57,429 nt of DNA from Gemmatimonadota bacterium (lineage in GTDB: Bacteria > Gemmatimonadota > Gemmatimonadetes > Longimicrobiales > Gaopeijiaceae), in the NCBI GenBank assembly GCA_022826005.1, contig JAJDVT010000072.1, positions 1 through 57,429 on the forward strand, in the 5' to 3' direction. Under the pieces are notes generated by a model that was not told where the DNA came from, made no database searches, and was given only the letters and a program-made list of their open reading frames with translations. Positions 1-8,437 of this stretch are shown piece by piece; positions within the stretch are counted from its first letter, which is position 1; the number at the start of each line of letters is the position of its first letter. Made by a program: the position numbers and the translations under genes.

Positions 1-1751
1 ACACCGGCCTGCACAGGTCGGTCAACGGCGGGCTCACCTTCGACCGGCTCTCCGGCTACGGGCACGTCGACCAGCACGCCATGTGGATCAACCCCGAAAA
101 CAGCGACCACATCATCCTGGGCAACGACGGATCGGTGGACATCAGCTACGACCAGGGCGAGACCTGGGAGTCGCTGCGGCGCTGGTCGGTCGGACAGCCG
201 TACCACGCGTCCGTGGACATGCGGCGCCCCTACTACGTCTGCACCGGCCTGCAGGACAACGGCAGCTGGTGCGGCCCGAGCGCCGTCCGGACCGGCAGCA
301 TCCTCAGCGAGGACTGGTACCGCGTCGGCGGCGGCGACGGCTTCTACACCGCGGTCGACCCCACCGACCACACCGTCGTCTACTACGAATCCCAGAACGG
401 CAACCTCGGCCGCCTCAGCCTGGAGACCGGCCAGGGAGGCAGCATCCGTCCCCGCGCGCCATCGCAAAACAACCCGAACACCAACATCGCGCCGGCCCCG
501 GAGCCCGGCACCCAGATCCGCTGGAACTGGAACACCCCGTTCGTCCTCTCGCCCCACAACCCGGAAGTGATCTACGCCGGCGGCAACCGCCTCTTCCGCT
601 CACTCAACCGGGGCCAGACCTGGACCATGAGCCCGGACCTCACGAAGAACATCGACCGGGACCAGGAAACGCTGATGGGGATGGCGAACTCGATGTCTCG
701 CTGCAACCGCATGGACCGTGGCGAGGAGTGCATCCTGTCGCGCAACGACGGTGTGAGCCGCTGGAGCACGATCGTCTCGGTCAGCGAGTCCTCGATCGTG
801 CCCGGCCTGCTGTGGGTCGGCACCGACGACGGCAACATCCAGGTCAGCCGGGACGGCGGGGCGACCTGGAGCGAGGTCAGCGGGAACATCCCGGGCGGCA
901 CCAGGCGCTACTACGTCTCGCGCGTCGAGGCCTCCCACCACGACGCCGCCACGGCCTACGCGTCGGTCGACGGCCACCGCAACGACGACCTGCGCCCCTA
1001 CGTCTACGTCACGCGCGACTACGGCGCGAGCTGGCAGGACATCGCGTCCAACCTGCCCGAGTACGGCAACGTCAACACCGTCCGCCAGGATCCGGTGAAC
1101 CCGCGCCTCCTCTACGCCGGCACCGAGTTCGGCTTCTTCGTCTCGCTCGACGAGGGGGGCAGTTGGGAGCGCTTCATGACAGGGCTGCCGGTGGTGCGGG
1201 TGGACGACGTGGTGGTGCACCCCAGGGACGCGGACCTCGTGCTCGCCACGCACGGCCGCAGCGTCCTGGTCGCCGACGACATCAGCCCCCTGCAGCAGTT
1301 CACCGAGACGGTCGCCGCCGAGGACGCGTTCCTTTTCGAGCCCCGCGACGCCGTGCTCTGGAGGCGCGACGTGCGGCGCTCCCGGTCGGTGACGGGCAAC
1401 AAGGTGCTGCAGGGCGACAACGCCCCGCCCGGAACAGCCATCCACTACTACCTCGCGGACGACGCTTCCGAAGTGGCGCTGTCGATCACCGACGTAATGA
1501 CCGGCGAGGTCTTCCGCGACCTGGACGCTTCCACGCAGGCGGGAATCCACCGCGTCCAGTGGAATCTCCGGGGGAACCCGCGGGAGCGGCAGGGCGGCGG
1601 TGGGTTCGGCGGAGGCGGTGGCGGTTTCCGGGGCCGCGGACAGGCTCCGATGGCCTCCGCGGGAGCCTACCGCGTAACACTTTCGGTTGACGGTCGTACA
1701 TTGGAGCAGATGGTCACCGTGCTGGAGGATGTCTGGCTCGACCAGAGGTAG
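1..1751 (+). CDS. BNR/sortilin-like beta-propeller protein, 5' truncated
   Basis: The frame is open from the window edge, so the N-terminus, including any signal peptide, is missing. The product is a WD40/YVTN/BNR-like repeat protein. Asp-box motifs (S/T-x-D-x-G-x-T/S-W) recur as SYDQGETW, SRDGGATW, TRDYGASW and SLDEGGSW, the hallmark of sialidase/VPS10-type propellers. After the propeller, the last ~150 residues carry a FlgD/Ig-like beta domain (LSITDVMTGEVFRDL, then GAYRVTLSVDG) interrupted by a Gly/Phe/Arg-rich linker. Members of this family in Gemmatimonadota and Acidobacteria are usually about 1000 residues long and secreted. No catalytic residues can be assigned, so 'glycosyl hydrolase', as such proteins are often named, would be unsupported. 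A strong hairpin follows the stop. Confidence 0.85.
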   Translation, partial: TGLHRSVNGGLTFDRLSGYGHVDQHAMWINPENSDHIILGNDGSVDISYDQGETWESLRRWSVGQPYHASVDMRRPYYVCTGLQDNGSWCGPSAVRTGSILSEDWYRVGGGDGFYTAVDPTDHTVVYYESQNGNLGRLSLETGQGGSIRPRAPSQNNPNTNIAPAPEPGTQIRWNWNTPFVLSPHNPEVIYAGGNRLFRSLNRGQTWTMSPDLTKNIDRDQETLMGMANSMSRCNRMDRGEECILSRNDGVSRWSTIVSVSESSIVPGLLWVGTDDGNIQVSRDGGATWSEVSGNIPGGTRRYYVSRVEASHHDAATAYASVDGHRNDDLRPYVYVTRDYGASWQDIASNLPEYGNVNTVRQDPVNPRLLYAGTEFGFFVSLDEGGSWERFMTGLPVVRVDDVVVHPRDADLVLATHGRSVLVADDISPLQQFTETVAAEDAFLFEPRDAVLWRRDVRRSRSVTGNKVLQGDNAPPGTAIHYYLADDASEVALSITDVMTGEVFRDLDASTQAGIHRVQWNLRGNPRERQGGGGFGGGGGGFRGRGQAPMASAGAYRVTLSVDGRTLEQMVTVLEDVWLDQR

Positions 1752-1782
1752 CGCGGCGCATCGAAGCGGCCACACGAGCCGG

Positions 1783-1822
1783 CGAGTGACCCGGATCCTC
1801 AGTCGAGGGTTCGGGTCACTCG
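1783..1822 (+). terminator. Long perfect-stem hairpin after the propeller gene
   Basis: An 18-bp stem (1783-1800 with 1805-1822, two G-T wobbles) closes a 4-nt loop, 31 bases after the stop codon. No T-run follows, so it may terminate in both directions or act as a processing or stability structure rather than as a classical intrinsic terminator. Confidence 0.6.
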
Positions 1823-1883
1823 TCGATTGACAACCGGATCATTTTGGGAGGTCATGTGTATTGAAACACGAACGTCAACAAAA

Positions 1884-1931
1884 GATATGACTAATATAAC
1901 ATACTCCAATATGACACGTGACCAATATAAC
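1884..1931. promoter_or_regulatory. Four-copy A-T-A-T-R-A-C operator-like repeat upstream of hipBA
   Basis: In an AT-rich leader unlike the surrounding DNA, the octamer (A/G)ATAT(A/G)AC occurs at 1884-1891, 1893-1900, 1908-1915 and 1924-1931 on the same strand. The position immediately upstream of a HipB-type repressor gene suggests an autoregulatory operator. The motif does not resemble the E. coli HipB palindrome, so this is inference. Confidence 0.4.
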
Positions 1932-2042
1932 AGTCTTGGATGCAGGAATACCGCCGTGGTGTTAGACTAGAACCAGCTTTTGATCCCTTGGCAGCCCATT
2001 CCCCATAATGCCAACAGATTTGATCGTCAACAGGATATTGTC

Positions 2043-2383
2043 ATGAGCCGCAGAAGCAAGATTACCCATTCGCCGCCCGCCGCAGTTGAGAACGCCTTGA
2101 AGCGGCTGGGCCGGAATATCCGAATCGCGAGGCTCCGGAGGCGCCTGCGCATTCAGGATGTCGCGGACCGCATCGGTACCTCAAGGTTCACCGTCGCCGA
2201 CCTGGAGAAGGGAAAGCCAGCACCTCGATCGCCGCCTATTTCGGCTCCCTGTGGGCGCTGGGCCTTCTCGATCATGTGGACAGTGTCGCCGACCCCGACC
2301 TCGACGAGGAAGGCAAGATACTGGAGAACGCACGCCGCCCCGGACAGGCATCGCGTCTGCGCCAGCTCGACAATGACTTCTGA
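2043..2383 (+). pseudogene. hipB: HipB-type HTH antitoxin, frameshifted
   Basis: The ATG at 2043 follows an AGGA and opens MSRRSKITHSP, leading into an XRE-type helix-turn-helix (LGRNIRIARLRRRLRIQDVA, then TVADLEKGKP). At about 2215-2222 the frame breaks. One base inserted there would continue into TSIAAYFGSLWALGLLDHVD and end at the TGA 2381-2383, a normal HipB C-terminus. As read, translation instead runs through into hipA, giving an artificial 549-residue fusion. HipB normally represses its own promoter and neutralises HipA. The lesion could be a real inactivating deletion or a sequencing error; without HipB a functional HipA would be toxic, which favours error or a compensating change. 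Confidence 0.75.
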
Positions 2384-3629
2384 CCGCGAGTGCTATGTTT
2401 GTCTGACTCTGCCCGGCCGAAGCGAACCGGTACTCGCAGGCCGCCTGCGGGTATTCCGGACATTTGAAGGTCCATCGCTTGGCCGGTTCGTCTACGGGCG
2501 CAGCTATCTGGATCGACCCGACGCGGTCGAACTCGATCCGGTTGAGTTGCGTCTCTCGCGCAGCGTGTACGAAACTGCGCGCAGGGACGGCATCTTCGGT
2601 GCCATTCGCGACTCCATGCCCGACTACTGGGGGCGACGCCTGATCGGGCTGGGCACCGGCCAGGCGGTCTTTCAGGAGATGGACTACCTGCTTGCCGGAC
2701 CGGACGACCGTGCGGGGGCGCTCGCCTTCAGCAGGGATACCCGCCTGCCCGAACCCCGGTGCACCTTCCACACAATCGCCGATCTGCCGGAGCTTCACGC
2801 CATTGCGGACCGGGTTGTCCTCGACGACGTGGAGGGCGGTGGGGACCGCAAAGGGCAGACCCGTGTGCCCGCCCGCTGCTGGACATCGATGGGCGGTGCA
2901 CGCCCCAAGGCTGTCGTCCAGCACAAGAACCATCTCTGGCTGGCGAAGCTCAACCGGCCGGACGATCGCTTCAATCATCCCCGGGTGGAGCATGGACTAC
3001 TCCGCCTCGCCCGTGTGTGCGGCCTGAGCTCGGCTCACAGCGAGGTCACCCGGGTCGGTGGCCGGGACGTTCTTCTGGTCCGCCGGTTCGACCGCCAATG
3101 GAACGGCACCGACTATCACCGCAGCCGCATGGTCAGCGGGCTCACGCTGCTCCAGGCGAACGATACACCTGTGGACCGCTGGCGCTGGTCCTACCTTGCT
3201 CTGGCCGACGAGGTCCGGCGGGTAAGCGCCAAGCCCTCGGAGGATCTGCTCGAGCTGTTCGGACGGATCTGTTTCAGCATCGCGGTCTCGAACCTCGATG
3301 ACTATCCCCGCAACCACGCGCTCGTGGCCAACGGCCGGCACTGGCGGCTGAGCCCCGCCTACGATCTCATGCCGGTGCCGGCGACCGAGCGCGAACAGCG
3401 CAACCTGGCCATGATTTGCGGCCCATCCGGCCGAACGGCCAGCAGGGCGAACGCGCTCGGGGGCGCCCACCGGTTCCTTCTTGAGCAGGAGCAGGCCGGG
3501 CCGGTCTTCGACCGGATTTCGGCAACGGTCCGCGCCACCTGGCGCACCACCATGCTCGAGTGCGGCGTCAGCCAGCGGGACTGCGACACCATCGCGCCAG
3601 CCTTCGTTCACAACGCGCCGGCGGAGTAG
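2373..3629 (+). CDS. hipA: HipA-type serine/threonine kinase toxin
   Basis: A 418-residue protein starting at the ATG 2373, which overlaps the end of hipB by 11 bases, the usual coupling in hipBA operons. Family signatures are GGARPKAVV near the nucleotide-binding region, LWLAKLNRPDD, and near residue 307 NLDDYPRNHAL followed by WRLSPAYDLMP. The Asp/Asn of that segment correspond to the catalytic and Mg-binding residues of HipA kinases. In E. coli, HipA phosphorylates glutamyl-tRNA synthetase and induces dormancy; the target here is unknown. Length fits the family. Confidence in the toxin call is high, but activity is uncertain because the antitoxin frame is broken. Confidence 0.88.
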   Translation: MTSDRECYVCLTLPGRSEPVLAGRLRVFRTFEGPSLGRFVYGRSYLDRPDAVELDPVELRLSRSVYETARRDGIFGAIRDSMPDYWGRRLIGLGTGQAVFQEMDYLLAGPDDRAGALAFSRDTRLPEPRCTFHTIADLPELHAIADRVVLDDVEGGGDRKGQTRVPARCWTSMGGARPKAVVQHKNHLWLAKLNRPDDRFNHPRVEHGLLRLARVCGLSSAHSEVTRVGGRDVLLVRRFDRQWNGTDYHRSRMVSGLTLLQANDTPVDRWRWSYLALADEVRRVSAKPSEDLLELFGRICFSIAVSNLDDYPRNHALVANGRHWRLSPAYDLMPVPATEREQRNLAMICGPSGRTASRANALGGAHRFLLEQEQAGPVFDRISATVRATWRTTMLECGVSQRDCDTIAPAFVHNAPAE

Positions 3630-3730
3630 TTCGCTCGGCGGCCTGCCCGGCGTCTGGTCCGCATTGGCGCAGCGAGTGCCGTGAACCGATATTGGCGATC
3701 CCTCTCCACCTCTCCGCGAAGGGACCGACC

Positions 3731-4270
3731 ATGACGACCGCAATCACCGCCCGAGTCGCTGTAACCGCCCTGCTCCTCGCCGGTGCCTGCGCGCCCGAGG
3801 CCGAGGCACCGGATCCGCCGGCCGAAACGCCCCACCCCGAAGAGGCCGCGGTTGTCGCCGCGGTCGAGCAGCTCTTCGAGGCCATGCGCACCGGCGACAG
3901 CGCGATGGCCCGGGCCGTATTCCACCCCGACGCCCGCCTCGGCCGCGCCGGCGAGGACGGCATCAGCTTTTCGTCCGCCGAGGGGTTCATCGGGATGATC
4001 GGGAGGCCCCGCGACGTGGTCTACGACGAGCCCATCTGGGACTGGACGGTGCAGATCGACGGCCGCCTCGCGCACATGTGGACCAAGTACGCCTTCTACC
4101 TGGGCGACGAGTTCTCGCACTGCGGCGAGGAGTCCTTCCAGCTCTACAGGAGCGACACCGGCTGGCAGATCACGCAGCTGATCGACACCATGCGCCGCGA
4201 GGACTGCTTCTACCCGCCCGGACGCGAGCCCGGTGCGGAGGAGGGCGCCGATCCCACGCCCGGGGTCTGA
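3731..4270 (+). CDS. NTF2-like (SnoaL/DUF4440-type) secreted protein
   Basis: A 179-residue protein. The start at 3731 gives MTTAITARVAVTALLLAGAC, a signal peptide with a plausible lipobox ending at Cys20. The mature part, after an Ala/Pro/Glu-rich linker, has the cone-shaped NTF2 fold pattern: an N-terminal helix (AAVVAAVEQLFEAMRTGDSA) and later strands DWTVQIDGRLAHMWTKYAFY and WQITQLIDTMRRE. Such domains in this phylum are often annotated as nuclear transport factor 2 family and have no fixed reaction. It lies 3 bases before the M28 peptidase start, so the two are probably co-transcribed. Confidence 0.75.
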   Translation: MTTAITARVAVTALLLAGACAPEAEAPDPPAETPHPEEAAVVAAVEQLFEAMRTGDSAMARAVFHPDARLGRAGEDGISFSSAEGFIGMIGRPRDVVYDEPIWDWTVQIDGRLAHMWTKYAFYLGDEFSHCGEESFQLYRSDTGWQITQLIDTMRREDCFYPPGREPGAEEGADPTPGV

Positions 4271-4273
4271 CCG

Positions 4274-6157
4274 GTGAGGCCGTCCCTCCTCGCCCTCGTC
4301 GCCCTGGCCGCTGTTCAGGCCTGCCTTCCCGAACCCGAACCGACCCGCACCGATCACGCGGCCCTGGCCGAGGAGGTGAAGGAGGCGATCACCACCGACG
4401 CGCTCATGACCTACTCCGCCGCGATCACGCGCCACGTGCGCCCGTCCGGCAGCCCCGGCGAGAACGCGGCGATCGACACCGTCGTGGCCGTGCTCGAGGC
4501 CGCCGGCGTCCCGGTCACGGTCCACGAACTCGACGCGTACGCCAGCGACCCCGTTATGGCTGCCGTCACCATCCCCGGCACGGACTTCGCCCCGCCAGCG
4601 ATCACCATGTCCTATTCGGCCTCGTCGGCGGGCACGGTCGGCGAGGTCGTCGACATGGGGGCGCTGCGCGACCTGCCGCGGCTCGAGGTCGGCACGGGGG
4701 AGCGCCTCGTCATCGAGGGCGAGGATTTCGGCGCCGACCTCCCCGACCTGAGCGGCAGGGTGGCCATCGTCGACGGCCAGCCGCGCAATGTGCCCACAAT
4801 CGTGCTGGAGCGCCTCGGCGCGGCGGCGGTCGTCTTCGTCAACCCCGAAGAGCGCCTCAACGAGCTGATCGTGACGTCGACGTGGGGCAGCCCGTCGCTG
4901 ATGAATCACCACCGGCTCCCGCGTGTTCCCGTGGCCCAGATCACGCGCAGCGCGGGAGAGGAGCTCCGCGCAAGGATGGCGGCCGGGCCGCTCGAGCTGC
5001 GCGTCGAGACCGAGGTCGCGACGGGGTGGAAGCCGATGCGGCTCGCCGTGGCTACGATCGCGCCGCCGCGCCCCGGGGACGCCCCGTTTGTGCTGCTCGG
5101 CGGCCACATCGACGGCTGGCACCACGGCGCCACCGACGAAGCCGCGTCGAACGCGGCGATGCTCGCGCTGGCGCTCGCCTTCCACGATGTGCGCGACCGG
5201 CTCCGCCACGCGCTGATGGTCGCGTGGTGGCCGGGCCACAGCAACGCGCGCTACGCCGGCTCGACCTGGTTCGCGGACGAGTTCTTCGCCGATCTGCGCA
5301 CGCGCGGGCTCGCGTACATGAACATCGACGGCGTCGGCCAGATCGGCGCAGCGCGCTTCGGCGCCACCGCGTCCGAGGCTTTCCGGGACTTCGCGGCCCG
5401 CGTGGTGATGGACGCCGAGGGCGCGGAGATCTCCCCGTCGCGGCCGGGGCGCAACTCCGACCAGGCCTTCAACGGCATCGGCCTCCCGCTGCTCCAGTTC
5501 AACCACACACGGCTCGCCGAGGACGGCGGCTACTGGTGGTGGCACACCCCCGACGACACCTTCGACAAGATCGACGCCGATGTCCTCAAGACCGACACCG
5601 ACCTCTACGCCGACGCCCTGGCCGAGATGCTGGCCGGTGAAGTCTACCCCGTGAGCGTGTCTGCCCAGGTCGAGGCGCTGGCCGCGGCGATCACAGCCCG
5701 GGAGGCGGCTTCGGGGGGCGCGCTGCAGCTGGAGGAGCACCTCGGCGACCGTATGAAACGCCTCCGGGACGCCGTGGCGAGGGTCGACGAACTTGCCGCG
5801 GACGGCGAAACGGACCCACTCGAGCAGCTGGCCGCACTGCGACCGTTACACCGCGTGATGTACGTCCCCCTGAACAACTACCACCCCGATCCGGGCATCA
5901 CACTGGGCCCCCTGCCCGGCCTGGTCCCGGCCCGGATCCTGTCCACGGAAGGTGCGGACGGTGACCGGCACGGCTTCGCGGCGCCGGTCCTCGCCCGCGA
6001 GCGCAACCGACTCATCGAGGCGATCGACGATGCCATCTTCGTCAGCACCTGGGTCACCCTGCTGGAGGATCTCGCCGACATGCGCGTGGCGGTAGACGGG
6101 CTAGTGGAGTACCAGCGGCAACGGGAGGAGGAGCAGGAGCAGGGGAACCCGCCGTGA
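4274..6157 (+). CDS. M28-family metallopeptidase-like lipoprotein with PA domain
   Basis: A 627-residue product read from a GTG start, with a short signal sequence and a candidate lipobox (LAAVQAC). A protease-associated domain spans roughly residues 110-230 (DLPDLSGRVAIVDG, AAAVVFVNPEERLNELI). The M28 catalytic core follows: GGHIDGWHHGATDEAASN near residue 275, AWWPGHSNARYAGSTW near 317, and a C-terminal HTPDDTFDKID near 423. In canonical M28 enzymes the second motif is a G-E-E carrying the general base and a zinc ligand. Here it reads G-H-S, and the D-N pair is D-E, so metal binding is altered or substrate choice differs. An exopeptidase role is likely but unproven. Confidence 0.85.
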   Translation: MRPSLLALVALAAVQACLPEPEPTRTDHAALAEEVKEAITTDALMTYSAAITRHVRPSGSPGENAAIDTVVAVLEAAGVPVTVHELDAYASDPVMAAVTIPGTDFAPPAITMSYSASSAGTVGEVVDMGALRDLPRLEVGTGERLVIEGEDFGADLPDLSGRVAIVDGQPRNVPTIVLERLGAAAVVFVNPEERLNELIVTSTWGSPSLMNHHRLPRVPVAQITRSAGEELRARMAAGPLELRVETEVATGWKPMRLAVATIAPPRPGDAPFVLLGGHIDGWHHGATDEAASNAAMLALALAFHDVRDRLRHALMVAWWPGHSNARYAGSTWFADEFFADLRTRGLAYMNIDGVGQIGAARFGATASEAFRDFAARVVMDAEGAEISPSRPGRNSDQAFNGIGLPLLQFNHTRLAEDGGYWWWHTPDDTFDKIDADVLKTDTDLYADALAEMLAGEVYPVSVSAQVEALAAAITAREAASGGALQLEEHLGDRMKRLRDAVARVDELAADGETDPLEQLAALRPLHRVMYVPLNNYHPDPGITLGPLPGLVPARILSTEGADGDRHGFAAPVLARERNRLIEAIDDAIFVSTWVTLLEDLADMRVAVDGLVEYQRQREEEQEQGNPP

Positions 6158-6221
6158 CCGGCAGCTACCCCCCACCGCGTTGGATTCGGCCCGCCAGTTC
6201 CGGGAAATGGCTCCGGTAGAA

Positions 6222-7457
6222 ATGACGAAGCGACTGTTCCCGGTCCCGCCGCTCCTTCGCCGTGCCCTCGCACCGGCGGCCGCGCTCTGCCTCGCGCTCG
6301 CGGGCTGCGGCGACCAGACCGGCGTCGAGCCGCAGGTCTCGCGCGTGCTCGTCTCGCCCGCCAGGGCCCTCCTCGTCGGCGTGGGCGACGGCATGTCGTT
6401 CTCGGTCACCACGCTCGGCCCGGATGGCGAGCCGGTCGACGCCCAGGTCACCTGGTCGACGGGCGATCCCGCCATCGCCACCGTCAGCACGCGGGGCTTC
6501 GTCACCTCGGTCGCGGCCGGAGTCACAGGCGTCACCGCCACCGCGGGCGGGGCCAGCGCCACCGCCGAACTGGAGGTGTACGTGCGGGAACGCATCACCC
6601 GCTACACGCCGGGGGCGAGCTACTTCGGGCGCAACGGCTACGTCGAGTACATCCCCGGCACCCTCCCCGTGGTGCTGGCCGCGACCCACGGCGGACTCCT
6701 GGACCCTGCCGAGATCCCCGACCGCTCCTACGGCGTCAGTCTGAACGACACCAACACCCTCGACCTCACCATGAAGATGCGCCAGGCGCTGATCGACCTG
6801 ACCGGACACGCGCCGCACACCATCGTTTCGCATCTGCGGCGCAGAAAGCTGGACGCCAACCGCGAGATCGTGGAGGCCGCGCAGGGCAATCCCTATGCCG
6901 AGCTGGCCTGGGAAGAGTTCCACGACTGGATCGTGACCGCACGGTCGATCGTCGCCGCCGACTTCGAAGGCGGCATGTTCTTCGACATCCACGGCCATGC
7001 TCACGACATCGCCCGCATCGAACTGGGGTACCTCCTGAGCGCCGACGAACTGAATCGCACCGACGCCGCGCTGGACGCGCTCGCCGTCGTCCGGCGCACC
7101 AGCATCCGCGAGATCGGGCGCACCACCCTGCTCCCCTTCTCCGAGGTCCTGCGCGGCGCCGTCTCCTTTGGCGGTCTGCTGCTCGCGGAGGAAGTGCCCT
7201 CAGTCCCGAGTCCCCGCGCGCCCGGTCCCGGGGACGCGCCCTACTGGCGGGGAGGCTACTGCACGCGCATCCACGGATCGCTGGCGGACGGCGAGGTGAT
7301 CAGCGGCATCCAGCTGGAGCACCACTACCCCGGCCTGCGCGACACGAACGAGAACCGGCAGATCTACGCGGAAAAGGTCGCGCGCGTGATCCGCAGGTAC
7401 ATGCTGGAGCACCTGGGGTTCTTCGAGCCGGCGGCCGACGTTGACGCCCGCCGCTGA
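6222..7457 (+). CDS. Big_2-domain lipoprotein with N-formylglutamate-amidohydrolase-like domain
   Basis: A 411-residue protein from the ATG 6222; ATG 6207 and a TTG at 6180 are alternatives. The signal peptide ends in a clear lipobox LALAGC. A bacterial Ig domain (VTWSTGDPAIATVSTRGFVT) covers about residues 30-115. The C-terminal ~290 residues resemble N-formylglutamate amidohydrolase and related zinc hydrolases: ATHGG near 153, KLDANREIVEA, and DIHGHAHD near 254 supply likely zinc-binding His residues, followed by YCTRIHGS and QLEHHYPGLRD. It probably hydrolyses an N-acyl or gamma-glutamyl-type substrate at the cell surface. The stop overlaps the next gene's TTG start, indicating coupling. 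Confidence 0.7.
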   Translation: MTKRLFPVPPLLRRALAPAAALCLALAGCGDQTGVEPQVSRVLVSPARALLVGVGDGMSFSVTTLGPDGEPVDAQVTWSTGDPAIATVSTRGFVTSVAAGVTGVTATAGGASATAELEVYVRERITRYTPGASYFGRNGYVEYIPGTLPVVLAATHGGLLDPAEIPDRSYGVSLNDTNTLDLTMKMRQALIDLTGHAPHTIVSHLRRRKLDANREIVEAAQGNPYAELAWEEFHDWIVTARSIVAADFEGGMFFDIHGHAHDIARIELGYLLSADELNRTDAALDALAVVRRTSIREIGRTTLLPFSEVLRGAVSFGGLLLAEEVPSVPSPRAPGPGDAPYWRGGYCTRIHGSLADGEVISGIQLEHHYPGLRDTNENRQIYAEKVARVIRRYMLEHLGFFEPAADVDARR

Positions 7458-8169
7458 CCTCCGGCGCCGCCTCGAGGCCGCCGCGGACCCGGACACGAAG
7501 GCGTGGTTCGAGAACTACCTCAAGCACGTCATCCCCTACCACGGCGTGAATACCCCGGCCGTCGCGAAGATCGTCACCGAATGGCGGCGCGCCCACGACC
7601 TCGGGAGCCTGCCCGACGGAGACCAGCTGTCCCTCGCCCGCTCGCTCATCGAAGGACGCTTCGCAGAGGAGAAGTTCGCAGGCACCCTCTACATCCAGAA
7701 GTACCTGCTGAAGCGGATGGACCCGGACCGGATCCTGGACGTGGCGGAAGGCCTCTTCACCGCCGGCGCGTTCCACGACTGGTCCACCAACGACTGGTTC
7801 AGCGTGCGGGTGCTGGGCCCCCTGATCACGCGGCACGGCGGGCCCGTCGCGCGGCGGATCGCGGGGTGGCGCGGCGCCCCGAACATGTGGCAGCGCCGCT
7901 CCTCGATCGTGCCGTTCCGCGCCGTCGTGCGGGACGAGGCCCACCACCCCACCATCGAAGCAACCATCGCCGTCCTGGTCACCGAGCGCGAGCGCTTCAT
8001 CCAGACCGGCATCGGCTGGGTGATCAGCGACCTGTCGAAGGCGCACCCGGAGGTGGCCGCCGCGCTGGTCGAGCGGCACTTCGCGGACCTGTCCCGGGAG
8101 GTCATCCGGCGGCATACGAAATACCTGCCGGGGCATGAGGGGTACAAGGCTGGCATCACGGGCCGGTAG
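7441..8169 (+). CDS. DNA alkylation repair protein, AlkD-type HEAT-repeat glycosylase
   Basis: A 242-residue protein, matching the ~235 residues of Bacillus AlkD, built from helical HEAT-like repeats. The features that line the AlkD DNA cleft are visible: W-STNDW near residue 112-117 (active-site Asp region), MWQRR near 148-152 (equivalent of the conserved Trp/Arg) and GIGWVISDLSK near 189. AlkD excises N3- and N7-alkylpurines without base flipping. The TTG start lies 17 bases inside the preceding lipoprotein gene; no better start is visible since KAWFENYLKHVIPYHGV begins shortly after. It is functionally unrelated to its upstream partner, so the coupling may be only positional. Confidence 0.85.
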   Translation: MTPAADLRRRLEAAADPDTKAWFENYLKHVIPYHGVNTPAVAKIVTEWRRAHDLGSLPDGDQLSLARSLIEGRFAEEKFAGTLYIQKYLLKRMDPDRILDVAEGLFTAGAFHDWSTNDWFSVRVLGPLITRHGGPVARRIAGWRGAPNMWQRRSSIVPFRAVVRDEAHHPTIEATIAVLVTERERFIQTGIGWVISDLSKAHPEVAAALVERHFADLSREVIRRHTKYLPGHEGYKAGITGR

Positions 8170-8172
8170 TAA

Positions 8173-8183
8173 TTACTTTGTAA
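8173..8183. promoter_or_regulatory. Small palindrome upstream of mazE
   Basis: TTAC-TTT-GTAA lies 3-13 bases before the antitoxin start in a short AT-rich patch. Its position would suit MazE(F) autoregulation or part of the promoter. It is weak evidence on its own. Confidence 0.25.
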
Positions 8184-8185
8184 GT

Positions 8186-8437
8186 ATGGACACGCGACTC
8201 ATCCAAATCGGGAACTCCAGAGGGGTTCGCATCCCCAAGGTGCTGATCAAGGCCGCTGCCCTTGAGGCGCCCTTGCGGTTCCGCGTGGTGAATTCCGGAC
8301 TCCTTATCGAGCGGACGACCGACCCGCGGGCCGGCTGGGAGGCCGCCGCGAAGGATCTGAACGATCGGGGGGAAACAGGCCTTCTTGACGAACCCGTGCC
8401 GACCGCCTTCGACGAGTCCGAATGGGAATGGGGGTAG
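8186..8437 (+). CDS. mazE: AbrB/MazE-type antitoxin
   Basis: An 83-residue protein starting at ATG 8186. The N-terminal 45 residues are a SpoVT/AbrB swapped-hairpin DNA-binding domain (LIQIGNSRGVRIPKVLIKAA matches the MazE consensus). The C-terminal half is acidic and Trp-rich (DEPVPTAFDESEWEWG), as expected for the segment that wraps around and inhibits MazF. The last 16 bases overlap mazF, giving the usual coupled order antitoxin-toxin. It would repress its own promoter with MazF as co-repressor. Confidence 0.88.
   Translation: MDTRLIQIGNSRGVRIPKVLIKAAALEAPLRFRVVNSGLLIERTTDPRAGWEAAAKDLNDRGETGLLDEPVPTAFDESEWEWG

Noticed and set aside
3608-5740. 710-residue reverse-strand frame
   Set aside because: Shadow of the NTF2-like and M28 genes; low-complexity Arg/Gly/Val composition and no start signal.
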